In this document: in pieces, positions 42,438-54,595 of the stretch
How the letters are laid out: every line of letters begins with the position of its first letter
How positions within the stretch are numbered: the stretch's first letter is position 1
Source: Bedellia somnulentella
Taxonomy: Eukaryota > Arthropoda > Insecta > Lepidoptera > Bedelliidae
Direction: 5' to 3'
Length of the DNA stretch: 64,000 bases
NCBI GenBank assembly: GCA_963576735.1
Contig: OY755174.1
Span: 8,184,001-8,248,000, forward strand
Notes under the pieces: generated by a model
Told to the model about the DNA's origin: nothing
Database searches by the model: none
Seen by the model: the letters and a program-made list of their open reading frames with translations, nothing else
Program-made: the position numbers and the translations under genes

Positions 42438-44573
42438 CCCTCGTATTATTAGTCACCTCGTAAGATACACACTGAAAGAGATGACTGCCATGTTGGTAAA
42501 ACGCTATTTAATGCCGCCACTGAGCAAAGACAAAAATTAGATATATATCTCATTACCATATTATAAAGAGAAAAGATACAAGTCCACTGAAGTATATACT
42601 TTTCATATGAAAAACTTTACCCTCATAAAGTGTCCGCAGTTAATCAGAACATGTACGAAAACACTAGTAAAATAGTGTCCTATTAGTAGACAACTCATTA
42701 GCCTGAAGCAGCCGTGTCAGCTGGTGAGAGCCCTCATGATTAACGAGCGAACGTCCCGCGGCATTTTGTAAGGCGATACTATAAAAATTTAGTTCTCTTT
42801 TAGATAAATTGTTGTTGAAAAACTGACATGTCACTCACTATATATCGTTGGCAATCATTGTTTTGTTATTGTAGAAGAAATAAAGAAATACATTTATTCG
42901 CCATTGACCAGAAGTGTATTAGTATAGAAACAAAAAATATACATTGCATCGAAATAAAAATAAGAACATAGTAAATAAACAAATAATTTATTTTATGATT
43001 GAAATTTCTAAATAAAAATTATAAATTTCATATGTAGAAATAATAGTGAAAATAACGATTTTAACTTAAGCGCTTCTGCACTGCGAAACGTAGCGTAGCG
43101 TGTCAGTACGCACAGCTCTACGCTATGAACTTTGTGCGCTGGTAACACTGATTTTCAGGTATTCTTAGGCAAAATAAACCATATTATTATTATTATTTTA
43201 TTTCTATAAGTCTAGCGGTTATGAGTAATTTTGTACCATGTTGCATGTGAAATCTTGTACGTCTTTTGCGGATAATTCAAAGATTTTATCAGAAAAATTA
43301 TATATATATCTCACGAAAATGCGTGAGACATAATTATGCTTACCTCAGTAACTGGCTTTTGTCGTGTAATTCGTATATTAGTAAACGTATATATATAGTT
43401 ATTTCTTTTGGTCATAAAAATATAAATATAAGTAAATATAAAATATAACTACTTTATACAATTTTCAATAAGACCTTGACAAATATCGTAAAAGATAGTG
43501 TGAAGAATCCGTATTTTATTACCAATATTTATGAGTTTCGTTAATACGATTCCATGTTTGCCCTTTCATAAATTACACCAATTGGTCATAAACGTTTTAC
43601 GAGTCTGGAGGTTTCATTAATTGATTACCGAAAATTGTCTTCAGCCTGAGTAATGTCTTACTATACTTAAGTCATTATAAAATATTTATTTTAAAGAAGT
43701 AAGCGCGTAGGCCTGAAAAGTGTTAGGAAGTCTAAATAATAAACGCCTCTTAAAAAAAGTTACTTGAATGAAACAACCTCAGAATTTTCGCATGCAGTCC
43801 AGTGTTTATAATATGGGTCCGTCCTCAGTATGAAGCTTTCAAGAGCGAATATGTCACGAGAGAAGTGAGATACTGACACATTTCACGTGATACTTCTCTA
43901 GCAATCATTGCAGGATTTGATTAATGATTCTAATTACCTTTAGTTTCAAATATTAACTTATGATATTGACAAGCAAGAATTAGTGATTATTTATCCAAAT
44001 AAATGTTTTTTACAATATATTTTTTGTAACAAAAACGTACCTAGTTTGGCGCATAAAAGAACTAAATATTTAATTCCAGAACTGTTTGTGCAAAACCTTT
44101 CTTCCCATTGTAAATAATTTTGCGCTTGCCTCACTTCCTTTGTTAATTCATCATTTAGTGGAAAGCTTCTTAACCTTCGAAGGTCAAGCGCCAGACTTTC
44201 GGAAGATGTTCTCAAAACTTATTCCCTTGACAAACCTTTCCAAATCACTCCATATGGGCTTTATCTCTTACATACAGCCTATTTCAAAAACCGTTATTAA
44301 CTCGGTTTGTCTTGATCTTTATCGTTATTTAAACATAGCTTATTTCTTCTTTGAAGTTTTTTAATTTATGCTCGAGCTTTCGTTAATTGTGGAAGTCATT
44401 CCAGTTCTCGTGAAAAAAAACTCAGAATGAATACTGGGGCATTGTAATTAATTGACTTGCAAATGATGTTCTGTGATTTACTTTGAGGTGCTCTAAATTC
44501 TACAGCCACTTGCATATTTCGTACTAAATTTACATATAGTTGAACATTACTTTATCTCTTACCGTCTATATCA
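42438..44573. other. Shared backbone of unit 2
   Basis: It aligns with 58735-61120 of unit 3 and, from 43050, with 6770-8320 of unit 1. No gene is supported. Unit 3 has a SINE-A insertion at the position equivalent to 42624, which is empty here (CTCATAAAGTGTCCGCAG). Confidence 0.5.
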
Positions 44574-45325
44574 ATTAGATTCATAAAGTTTGTAAAGAAA
44601 CATTTGTCGGGTATAAAATCATGGATTGATCCAAGAAACTACCGACACGTCACTTAAATTTTACATCCGTCAATAAGGATAAACAGTCATCCACTTATTA
44701 AACAAAATTTAAGTAGTGATTGGAGCTAAATCTTGCGAAACTCTATAAATAAGATTAGATGAAAAACATTATTTGATAATTTTTCTAATGCAAAAATTTG
44801 GGAAAGGTATTGATGATTGATATTGAAGGAATGATAGTAATCGATTACCGATTGTTCAATCGATACTTCAAGATTCAATATATCTATATAAATCGCAGTG
44901 AATAATATTTATAACACCGTAAAGTAAAGTATTTAAAAAAATATGTATAGACTTGTTCGCGTCAATTTCTGTTAATATGATCGCAATTAAGAACTTTTTA
45001 AAAGAATATATTTTAAATTACTTCTGTGTAAATGATACTTATAGTTGAAAATTATTCGGCAGAAATACATAGTGATTTTCTCCGCAACCCGATCTTGAAA
45101 ACATGATATTGGCTCGTAAATCGATTCCTACGTGTTTAAAAGTTTGCCACTATAATTTATTAATTGTTAAAAGAAATCATGTAGAAAATAAAAACTTAAC
45201 CAATCCGTATCTCGTAATAAAAGAAAACAAACGTAAGGTGAATAAGATAGTACATATATCCAATAAAATATAATGTCAAAGGAATTACCGTAAAATTAAT
45301 ATAGCAAACGCAAAGAAATCTATTA

Positions 45326-45490
45326 AGATAGAATAGAATAGAATAAATAGAATAACTCTTTATTGTACATCAAACACAAATTTACAAAAGAAATTATCAT
45401 ACAGTTTACAGTGAGGTACAATCGGCGGTCTTATCGCTAAAAGCGATCTCTTCCAGACAACCTTTGGAAGGTGAGATCGGTAAACTAGTT
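45326..45490 (-). mobile_element. Antisense retroelement 3' end with (TATTC)n tail
   Basis: GATAGAATAGAATAGAATAA, then AACTCTTTATTGTACATCAA, and GTACAATCGGCGGTCTTATC through CCAGACAACC resemble, on the minus strand, the 3' end of a common lepidopteran retroelement with a TATTC-type tail. The identification is by recall of the motif order. Confidence 0.45.
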
Positions 45491-46469
45491 ATCTAGGTAG
45501 ATGCACAAAACAAGCTTACTTTAAAACTAACTTATTTAATTGAAATAATAAATAATAACACAAATTACACACATATGAACACACATACATACATAACTAC
45601 ATACTTTTATATATACAAGTAATACAAATACCTAAATAAAATACACAAATATTAATAAAATAAGATAGATGAATAATAAGTAATGGAAATATTTAAATAC
45701 ATATAGTTGAAATTGTGTTGTATGTGTTCATTTCAGAATGTTTGTTGGTACATTAATTTGAACTGTTTTTCCAAATACTTTTAACAACTGCAAATTAAAT
45801 CATTCTTATGAGGGATATGTGCAATATTCGATGCAACGAGAGTATTAGAAGGTGACATCGTCTTAACCCTACATTATACATTAATACATAAGTTCTTCCT
45901 GCCAAATTACTAAAATAACCAATTTTCAATTTTCGTCATATGAATATAAACGTTAAATAGTTTCCTGACATCAAGCAAAAAAAACAAATCTGTGTGTTAA
46001 CCACACAATCACTATTATTTTATACTTTTCAATGAAATTTCAACCATATGTTGGTTTTTCGTAGTCGAATACCTTACATTAGTAAGAATACCTTTATAAG
46101 AAGTGTAATTAAATGTTACATTATAAGGTGGACCGAAGAAAAATCGTTTAAACTAAAAATATATGATACATACAAGTAAAATAGCGGCCAAAACTATACT
46201 ACAGTTCTGTATAGAACTATTGGGATGAAATTCGAAGCATCAAAAGTGCCCCAACAGTTCTATAGAACAAAATCTTGGAGAACTAATGGTATGCAGCCGT
46301 GCTTGCTTGTCTTACATACACGATAAGGTTTTGTTATTCCATTCACCACTACAATTAATGTTTATTAAGATTAAGATTGAAAATTTACGCGAAAATTTTC
46401 TTGTAATCATAAATAACGTATTTGGTAGTTAAAACTGTTATGTTTCGAAGAAATAAATTTATAATAAAA

Positions 46470-46555
46470 TACAGTCCTAATTATAATGATAGTCTTTGCC
46501 TACCTAAATGGGTACCAACGGCATGAGTATATGTATGTTATGTATGTATGTAATA
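46470..46555 (+). mobile_element. RTE-like LINE 3' tail
   Basis: GATAGTCTTTGCCTACCTAA, ACGGCATGAGTATATGTATG and a TATG-type repeat parallel the RTE-like end at 2130-2205 (GGTCTTTGCGTATCCCAATG, ACGGCGTGAATGTATGTATG). Only the last ~80 bases are present. Confidence 0.5.
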
Positions 46556-46950
46556 AGGAACGTATTCTGTAGTTTACGTCTGTTTTATAAGTATATTATA
46601 AAATTGGATCAAAATATTTACTTACCATTAGTAGCCTATTCGATTTTTACGTCGCCGTCAATAGTATTGGTAACAACACTAAAATACTAAAAGGTCATTG
46701 ACGTTTCATTGTTTACAAATTTATTTTTTCTAATTGATACAGACTCAACGAATGTTAGTGTTGTGATATTTTTAAATATAATAATAATTATATAGGTGGA
46801 GATTTTTAATTGGCATTGCATTGTTTACTTTATTGTCTAGTAAATTTATACGCTGTAAATCTTCCGAATAAAATAAAAAAAAAGAAATACCATTTCCTAA
46901 TGCAGTTTATTAAAAAGAGAAGATATTAAACGTATCCACCTACTTATTTA

Positions 46951-47197
46951 CATAACATAACATAAACGTTCACGCCGAATATCCCCGAAGGGGTTGGCAG
47001 AGGTACTAATACTTCTGAACATCACGTGACTTTGTCACCTGGTGTTCAGAGTACCCACGTTTTGCATGGACAGTGTACTCACGTGATAGGGGGCAGGCCT
47101 ATTGCCGTTTGGTACGAATACACTGTCACATGACTAAGTACAACTCAGCCATGTGGGTTTCCTCACGAAGTTTTCCCTCACCGTTAACAACCATGAT
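46951..47197 (-). mobile_element. SINE-B, 5'-truncated, with 13 bp duplication
   Basis: It lies between two copies of ACCTACTTATTTA (46938-46950, 47198-47210). Units 1 and 3 carry the single site near 8397 and 61314. The copy has the (ATAAC)n tail but stops before the tRNA-like head, so it is a truncated retrotransposition product. Confidence 0.92.
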
Positions 47198-47604
47198 ACC
47201 TACTTATTTATTTATTTAAAATCTAATATCCAATCAAATAGCCAAGAATGGCTGCGGAATCTCTAATTCCGAAACTATGACCACCACATCTAGGGATTTA
47301 TATCCATGCGTAGATGTATGTTAAAGTTAAAATCCAATTTAAAGCACTAAAAACTAAATCTGATTGTACGAGTAAAAATATACATGTAAAAACTAACTTC
47401 AATTTAATTCATCTGTGTCTGGTTGTCTGAAAATAGCGATTAACTGAATATTGTCACTATATGGTACGGAAAACATATTTGTGCCCCATGAAATATCTCA
47501 AATGGGAAAAGAAAGGCACTAAGTCGTTTAACAAGTTTCTATGCTTGTCTTTCGTAGATAATATTTTATCTTTATTTTCTTTATGTCCTTTTAAGTCTTT
47601 TTGG

Positions 47605-47935
47605 GCGGTGCGTGGCATATGTGGTATAATATAACATTCACACGGCGCGGAGATTATTGCTACACTAATAGACATGTCATCCATGGTTGTTCGGCTCTTA
47701 CTGAAAGTGTGTATGTACCTGCAGAGGTACAACCATGAAGCCAAAATGTTTCAAAAACAACCTTATAACTTGAATCGCTGCCAAATCCAGAATGATGAAG
47801 TTACAATGTGTGTTGCTTTTAGCGGTAGTGCAAAAAATATGGCTGCTCGATACGGCTCGTATCATGTGTCGGTTCTTTAACCTAAATATCAGGGGTCAGA
47901 CTACTGGACTTTTGTCATAAAATTAAACCATTTTA
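47605..47935 (+). pseudogene. R2-like polymerase relic, unit 2 copy
   Basis: It is orthologous to 8985-9305. GTGCGTGGCATATGTGG marks the finger; HPWLFGSY-type and SGSAKNMAARYGSY readings in alternative frames show decay. Its coding relation to LINE B is seen mainly by comparison with the unit 1 copy. Confidence 0.6.
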
Positions 47936-47939
47936 TTAC

Positions 47940-48157
47940 AAGCTTGCAATAGCACTACCCCATTTCTTCCCAAACGTGTTCGTATGAGCTTTTCATGCGG
48001 TTAAAGACCCATCACCAAAACAACCTTTATTTTTACAACCTTTTCCACACTGAACTTGTGCATTTCTGAACACAATAGTGGCTGAAGAATTTATAATTGT
48101 GAAACTCTGACTACTCTTTTAGGGATTCATAGCCGTGAATTTATTTACGTACGTATG
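47940..48157 (+). mobile_element. Old SINE-A variant, unit 2
   Basis: It is orthologous to 9328-9540 and 62001-62220, with a further deletion in the 5' half. It starts AGCTTGCAATAGCACTACCC. Confidence 0.65.
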
Positions 48158-48800
48158 AAAATATACGATTCGATGACGGTTGAGGTGAGAAATCAGTATA
48201 AATTTGTAGTTTGTCGTATGATTTGAGAATTATATTGACTCACATAGCAATTATTCGATGGCCGCAACTCAAAAATTGTATTAACTCGCTGTTATTTATT
48301 CATTATAAAACTCGAAAAATAGAAAACAAAACGCATTGAAATGCATGAACAATCCTCTGTCCAGCGCGAGCCGGCATTGCAGCAAACAAATCAAATTTAG
48401 AAAAGTTTAATGAATACAACATAACATAACAATGTTGGCCGCAATACTAACTAGTATATTCTAGCAAAGGGGTTTGGTTGATTGCATTTTATTTCATTTT
48501 AGTTGTAATTCAAACTAAAAGTCGTGTGAGAGGTATTGATGCGAAATATTCATTTATTATAAATGTTTAATAAAAAGATGATAAAAAAGAAAGAAGATAA
48601 AAGGATGAAAGACAGTCTGTCTTTCTTTTGTACTAACTAGTATTTGTGCTAACTAACATTTTCTGAATATCGGGGTCTATATCATATCATCTTGTAGGTG
48701 ATATGTACAAGCCTCAACATCGCACCATGACAAACATATTGTCAAATGAGTAAGTAAAAACTCAGCCGTGTAGGTTTTCATAAAGACAAACGAAAATAAT

Positions 48801-48951
48801 AATTTAAATCTTTTTGTTCATGAAAACCTCATGTGGGGATTATTACTCGAACCCGCGACCTCGGGTATACGCCCCCGTCGCGGTCGCGCGGTCGAGGTCG
48901 CGGGTTCGATTCCCGCCTGTGTCGAAATTTTTCTTTCCTTTATTTATTAGT
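48801..48951. mobile_element. Rearranged tRNA-like SINE insertion
   Basis: It sits between 13 bp duplications AAACGAAAATAAT (48788-48800, 48952-48964). Unit 1 at 10212-10224 has the single site. The left 45 bases are the reversed SINE tail. Then CGAACCCGCGACCTCG (48849-48864) and CGAGGTCGCGGGTTCG (48892-48907) form a perfect 16 bp inverted repeat of the T-arm region around a GC-rich loop, and a normal T-arm and body follow. It is a miniature of the palindrome at 41822-42424. Confidence 0.9.
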
Positions 48952-48964
48952 AAACGAAAATAAT

Positions 48965-49610
48965 CTTATATTTAAAGCACACATGGCACAACAAGCTCGT
49001 TTCCAATACAGCCTCTCTTCAGTTAATGCCCCGACATTCAACGAGCTCAACTTGAAATGTGAAACTTTATATATATTTTACATTTTTATTTCAATAGATA
49101 CATAACACACCTTTTCTGGATAACGTACTGAAATATTTCTCTTGATTGTTTTTTATATTATGGTTATACCTTTACAAAGGATTCGCTACTCGGAAACATT
49201 CCTGCTATACATCTAAGTTGACTGGGAGTAGAAAGACAACCTAAGCTCATCTGGGGGCACGATAGTGAATCCATCCAAAATTTCAAGTCGGTAGATCAAT
49301 TAATGCCAAAGTTAAGCTAATGCAAAGTTTCGCATTTTCGACACTGACTGACTCACTGACTCACTGATCATCAAAATAGAACTATTACTTCCCATTTAGC
49401 GTTAGTGCCAGTACACGTCACTAGATGGCGCTGGCTGTATTTTAAATCCCGGTAGCACATTGATTTACACATTTATAAGTTTTTTTCGTGTATTTTAAAG
49501 ATTTGAGAAGCCGTGGAGTTTATTTTTATTTGATTTCACAAGATAATATCATAAAAAGAAAATGTAACCATTCAATCAGTCTACGTCCCGAGCTGTGAAA
49601 AAGAATTGAA
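48965..49610. other. Backbone with a deletion and a unit-2-specific stretch
   Basis: It aligns with 10225-10850 except that ~145 bp of the foldback element are missing near 49267. From 49445 the sequence is not in unit 1, because unit 1 lost the left part of MITE-2 and its flank. No gene is seen. Confidence 0.45.
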
Positions 49611-49873
49611 ATCCCACCAAAAACACTCTGTAAAAAACTAGCCAAGTCTCGAAAGAGCTGCTTGTTTATCTGATAACTTAGTAATTAAACTTGTACATAC
49701 TAAACGTGTCAAGAATGTTCAACGGCCAAGTCACGCAGTAATAGCAGCAATAAAGTCGCAGTAAGGAACCTTTGACTTGGCTCCACTTATTATAGAGTTT
49801 TTTACTTTTTAGAGATAAACAAGCAGCTCTATCGAGACTTGGCTAGTTTTTAACAGAATGTTTTTGGTGGGAT
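49611..49873. mobile_element. MITE-2, intact 263 bp copy
   Basis: ATCCCACCAAAAACACTCTG at the left and CAGAATGTTTTTGGTGGGAT at the right form the ends of ~62 bp imperfect inverted repeats that also contain CTAGCCAAGTCTCGA and GAGCTGCTTGTTTATC. It shares terminal and CCAAGTC motifs with MITE-1. The core carries GTCGCAGTAAGGAACC. It has no coding capacity. Confidence 0.88.
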
Positions 49874-50149
49874 TTGATTTACCAGTTCCAGGTTCATTTG
49901 AATTCCCGTAGTTAAATTGTGCAAACTATGACGTTTTCTCCTATGGATATCTTGTATTTACTTTTAACTCAAACTTGCATAATATTTAGCCGAAGAGCAG
50001 TGTTCTGATATCCTATAGTACAGATAATACGGTTTTAGTTTTCCGAGTTATAGAATTTTAAAGGCGCAAACTTTTACAAACTTTTGTGCATCGGTGACAT
50101 ATTGACTTTCCGTTAGTGCTGTTCAAGATGACTAAATGATCCGAGTTTT

Positions 50150-50275
50150 ACACCGGATTTCTGAATTGAGTATTCCAGCTGAGAACAACTTAAATATCGT
50201 TCTGTCGCATTGAAATCTTAACAACTGAATGAGACAAAACGATACTTAAATCGTTCTCAGCTCGAAATCGGGCGA
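50150..50275. mobile_element. MITE-3, unit 2 copy
   Basis: It is orthologous to 11511-11650. The right inverted repeat has lost about 15 bases (CAGCTCGAAATCGGGCG), so the inverted repeats are now shorter. Confidence 0.7.
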
Positions 50276-50292
50276 TAAAGTGATATAAATAT

Positions 50293-50659
50293 AAACATAA
50301 ACATAAACGTTCACGCCGAATATCCCCGAAGGGGTTGGCAGAGGTACTAATACTTCTGAACATCACGTGACTTTGTCACCTGGTGTTCAGAGTACCCACG
50401 TTTTGCATGGACAGTGTACTCACGTGATAGGGGGCAGGCCTATCGCCGTTTTGTACGAATACACTGTCACATGACTAAGTACAACTCAGCCATGTGGGTT
50501 TCCTCACGATGTTTTCGCTCACCGTTAACAACCATGATAAATTAACCACACATATGTCTTTAGAAAAGACAAATTGGTGTAGGCCCGACCCAGGATTTGA
50601 ACACTAGTCGTTTGCACGATAACCGAGTGTTCTACCCACTGGGCTATCACGGTTGGTCA
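50293..50659 (-). mobile_element. SINE-B, full length, with 12 bp duplication
   Basis: TGATATAAATAT flanks it at 50281-50292 and 50660-50671, and unit 1 (~11655) has the single site. The head (minus strand) has TAGCCCAGTGGG and GTTCAAATCC, and the tail is (TTATGTTTATG). With the copy at 62945 it defines the family consensus. Confidence 0.93.
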
Positions 50660-51031
50660 TGATATAAATATGTCATGGCTATATACCTAAATTCACTTTC
50701 CTCGTCCAAAATTTAAGATAAATACCAGAACAAATAATAATCATTACAATCGTCAATAGACTACCTCTGTGAAGGAATATATTTCCCCAAGTATCGACAC
50801 TACCCCTTCCTGTGCTGCCTTCATTCATCGAATTCCCGTGACCTTCATTTAGTTACCTGTAACCTTGTGACCCACACTGCGTCTGTAGGAACGTGACTGC
50901 TGATCTAGAAGTTTTAATTTCTAGCGGAAATTAAATAATAATTATATTGATATATTTGTGAAGAGATACTGTTACTTGGGAGAATATAAATTTTATTTAT
51001 TTTATTAAAAAATAATAGAAATAAAAACGTC

Positions 51032-51269
51032 GCTGTGTAGTGTAGAGTCAGTTTAGAATAGCATTAACCCATTTTTACCGTGATCTTCAAAAAGGCAAGT
51101 AAGGGTATTAGAGCTTTTTAACTGATTGTTGCGCGATGCTGTTTCAGACCCATCACCAGTACCTTTATATTACAATATTTTTCACAGTCAACTTCCTAAA
51201 GGCTGAAATTTCTAACTGGCTAAGCCTTTTTATGGATTTATAGCCGTGAGTATATTGTATGTATGTATA
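51032..51269 (+). mobile_element. SINE-A, old, unit 2 copy
   Basis: It is orthologous to 12026-12245. GCTGTGTAGTGTAGAGTCAG opens it and TTATAGCCGTGAGTATATTG leads to a TATG tail. Confidence 0.7.
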
Positions 51270-51333
51270 AACTCATTAGACAAACAACATGATTTAACTA
51301 TATTTCACTTTTTCCTTTTACCATTTTTATTTC

Positions 51334-51707
51334 AACCGTGAAAGCCCAGTGGGTAGAACACTCGCTTATCGTGCAAACGACTAGTGTTCAAATCCTGGGT
51401 CGGGCCTACACCAATTTGTCTTTTCTAAAGACATACGTGTGGTTAATTTATCATGGTTGTTAACGGTGAGCGAAAACATCGTGAGGAAACCCACATGGCT
51501 GAGATGTACTTAGTCATGTGACAGTGTATTCGTACAAAACGGCGATAGGCCTGCCCCCTATCACGTGAGTACACTGTCCATGCAAAACGTGGGTACTCTG
51601 AACACCAGGTGACAAAGTCACGTGATGTTCAGAAGTATTAGTACCTCTGCCAACCCCTTCGGGGATATTCGGCGTGAACGTTTATGTTATTATGTTATGT
51701 TATGTTT
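51334..51707 (+). mobile_element. SINE-B, full length, plus strand, with 11 bp duplication
   Basis: ATTTTTATTTC lies at 51323-51333 and 51708-51718; unit 1 has one copy at ~12304. The head AACCGTGAAAGCCCAGTGGG has A in place of T in box A (AAGCCCAGTGGG). The tail is (TTATG)n. Confidence 0.93.
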
Positions 51708-51740
51708 ATTTTTATTTCTACATAGTATGGCATCATTGTA

Positions 51741-51929
51741 ATGTACAGAACCTGTCATAAGTGTCAGCAACAAATTAGGACTGTTTTAATGAGGTGTTGG
51801 AAACTACCAAGAGCTAACATTGGTTGTGAGTATGAGCATGTAGTAAGTAAAATTTTTTTGATGGGATTATTAGTGTCAACTATTACCGGGTTTCGAGGAG
51901 GAGAGGAGGTCATATTTAAATTTCATTAA
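51741..51929 (+). other. Cys-rich short open frame, copy 2
   Basis: It is the counterpart of 12336-12521 with the same first 35 codons. The end differs through a frame change, so a maintained protein is unlikely. Confidence 0.2.
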
Positions 51930-52100
51930 GGATTTTGTAGGCGTAACAATATTTTTAAGAATAATTACGAAGAAATATATTATATATATCAGTTTGTTCT
52001 ATGCTAGTAAAGTAGAAAAATATATAAATATAATAAGCTTTATGTTGCCTACATGTACAATTAATAAAAACTCAAATACTACCAATGATGTTTTTTATAA

Positions 52101-52355
52101 TACATACATACATACATACATATACTCACGACTATATTTCCCTAGAAGGGGTAACCAGAGCTAAGGAATTATAAATTCCTCAGCCACTTTTGGAAGTTGA
52201 GTGGGAAAAAGATGGTAAGAATAAAGGTTTTTGGTGATGGGTCTCCAACCGCATCGCCCAAAAATCCAATAAAAAGCCCCAATACCCTTAGTCGCCTCTT
52301 ACGACACCCGCGGGTAGAAAAGGGTAGCGACATTCTAAGCCGGCACTACACGGCA
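52101..52355 (-). mobile_element. SINE-A, full length, minus strand
   Basis: It runs from a (TACA)n tail and ACTCACGACTATATTTCCC through GGTGATGGGTCTCCAACCGC and GTCGCCTCTTACGACACCC to AAGCCGGCACTACACGGC. It is absent from unit 1 at this place. Confidence 0.85.
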
Positions 52356-52399
52356 ATATTTTTTGTAATGTTCTGTTAAATGAGTTAAATAAAATTTTA

Positions 52400-54105
52400 A
52401 ATGTAAAAAATGTAACCATTACCAGTAAATTTAAGTTTTGTGAGTGGGCAACACCAAGTATTTATAGATCAAAAGAAGAACTCGTCGATTTATAGGATCA
52501 AAAATCTTATAGTAATAATAATGAATTGAGTGAATATGTAAAAAAATACTAAAAAATATTTAATAAAGTATGTAAAGAGGCTAAGGCCAGATACCTAAGC
52601 CGACGTATCCGAACATCCGATAATAAAGTTAAAACAGTGTGGAATATTATCAACACCCAAACAAGCCGAGGTAAACCATGTGATCAGGAGTTCTGTGTTC
52701 GATCTGATAAAGGTCTGACTATCTCTAATGAGGAAATCGCTTGTATTATCGAAAAATATTTTACTGACATACCATCATTAACAACTGAAAATTTAAACAC
52801 ATCGGTTATAAAAGCTCAACACTTGTTACAACAAAATGTTGATAGGTGCGAAACTTTGTTTTGTTTTAAAGATGTCAGTCCTACAGATATCGAAAAATTT
52901 GGCTTTACGAAGGGCCGCTCTACCACCGATGCAGGCGTTGCCTAAATGAAACACATTTTTGATTCGTGGAAACGCAAAAATGATGCTGTTGGTTTGTTTT
53001 GCGATCTTGCGAAGGCATTTGATTGTGCAGATCATGAAATCCTTTTTATTAAATTAGAACATTATGGCATACTAGGTGACGCACTCAAATTAAAGAAGTC
53101 TTACTTTGCGGGTCGGATACAGAAAGTGCAAATCAATAATGCAATATCACCTGGAACTCATGTAAAAATGTGTGTTCCACAGGGTTCTATTTTGGGCTCA
53201 TTTTTATTTTTAGTTTATATTAATGATTTGCCGTTCATGGTCGAGAAAATGTCCGAGATAGTGTTATTTGCTGATGATACTTCCTTAGTATTTAACGTTG
53301 AAAGAAATAATGAGAATATTGACGAGGTGAATAACACGGTTTCACAGATTCAAACATGGTTTGCTTCCAATAATCTTGTACTCAATGGTAAAAAAACCAA
53401 ATGCATTAAATTTGTATTACCTAATGTTAGGTGCGTTGATAACGAAATAATTTTAAATAATGAAAAGTTAGTATTTTCGGATGACACAGTTTTCTTATGG
53501 ATAACTCTGGACTCCAAGCTCCATTGGAGACCCCACATTAGCTCACTAGCTGGCAGGCTAAGTAGTGCTGCATATGCCGTTAGGAAAATAAGACATTTGG
53601 CAGATGTACAGACAGCTCGATTAGTTTATTACAGCTATTTTCATAGTGTAATGTCTTATGGTATTTTACTCTGGGGCAGAGCAGCTGAGAGAGAGCTTGC
53701 GATCCCGAGATTCCCTGAGGGAATTGTTTAAAACAATAAATATAATGACGCTGCCATGTCAATATATTTATGAAAATATTATATATGTAAGAAAGAATCA
53801 GGCCTCTTTTGTAAAAAATTGTGACAGACATATTCAAAATCTGAGAGACAACAATAAAATTTCAGTACCAAAATACAGATTGTCAAAAGTAAATACATCT
53901 TTCATTGGGTTATGCGTAAAAATGTATAAAATAAGAAATACCTGAGGACATTTTAAATTTATCAGAAACAAAATTCAAAGCAGTAGTTAAAAGATATCTA
54001 AGTTCGAAAGCCTATTACAATGTTAATGATTACATTAATGATGAAGTGGCTTGGTGTCATCAGAGCTTTGTGCAGGATGTTCCCGGGCTAACACCAAAAT
54101 TGTAA
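52400..54105 (+). pseudogene. Broken Jockey-superfamily LINE polymerase
   Basis: Frames encode RSKEELVDL, CKEAKARYLSRRIR, VWNIINTQTSRG, FGFTKGRSTTDA, LFCDLAKAFDCADHEI, CVPQGSILGSFLFLVYIND and the catalytic LFADDTSLVF. A C-terminal YNVNDYINDEVAW ends at a TAA (54103-54105). Between SPTDIEK (~52895) and FGFTKGRS about 100-130 residues that usually carry the first reverse transcriptase blocks are deleted without loss of frame. Stops at ~52490, ~52550 and 52943-52945 and a shift near 53700 complete the decay. The endonuclease is absent. It differs from LINE C and the CR1-type LINE. Confidence 0.85.
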
Positions 54106-54267
54106 TGGACGTAAAAAAAGATGTGTGTTGACGAGTTCCTTACGGGGTTCTTCTCTCAACAAAACACCTTCCGAATCCGAAGTAAACTTAGTATTAAGTT
54201 GAAATTTGACGTTCAAAAAACAAAGATTTATCTTTTTACTTTGAAATAAATTATTATTTTATTTTTA

Positions 54268-54350
54268 GCCGCCCTTAGCCGCCTCTTATAAACGCCCACG
54301 GGAAGAAATGGTGCAGTGATATTCTAAGGCACACAGCCACCTACACAGCA
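54268..54350 (-). mobile_element. SINE-A 5' fragment
   Basis: AGCCGCCTCTTATAAACGCC, GGAAGAAATGG and ATTCTAAGGCACACAGCC match the head of minus-strand SINE-A. The rest is lost. Confidence 0.5.
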
Positions 54351-54429
54351 GTTCTTATTAATAGGTTAGTATATAAAAAGTATTTATAAAGGTATTAAAC
54401 AGTGAGGATACCTACATCGCTTGGTTGTA

Positions 54430-54595
54430 CTAAACCATGCAAGTGTATTCATACATAACATCGATAGTCTACCCCCTATCACGTGGATGCACTATGTAAA
54501 CAAAACTTGGGTCCTAGGAACATGATGTTTAGAAATATTCGTACCTCAACCATCGCTTCGGGGATTTACGATGTAAACATTGAACATACTCTAAG
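54430..54595 (+). mobile_element. Old SINE-B relic
   Basis: GTCTACCCCCTATCACGTGG, AAAACTTGGGTCC and ACCATCGCTTCGGGGATTTA follow the order of the SINE-B body but with many mismatches and no head. It is older than the other copies. Confidence 0.55.

Larger units (their letters stand above)
44574..46747. mobile_element. 2.2 kb insertion specific to unit 2
   Basis: Unit 1 reads TTTATCTCTTACGAATGTTAG straight through at ~8301. Here TTTATCTCTTA and ACGAATGTTAG are 2.17 kb apart. The insert is AT-rich and lacks a long frame. Recognisable parts are an antisense LINE-type tail (45326-45490) and an RTE-like tail (46470-46555). No duplication is clear at the edges. Confidence 0.65.

Noticed and set aside
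48833..49105. 90-codon frame starting in the tRNA-like insertion
   Set aside because: Its first third is SINE sequence and the rest is backbone that is not open in unit 1.
51741..51929. Possible small zinc-finger gene (CHKCQQ...C)
   Set aside because: Only one Cys pair with no partner ligands, and the two copies diverge by frameshift after codon 48.
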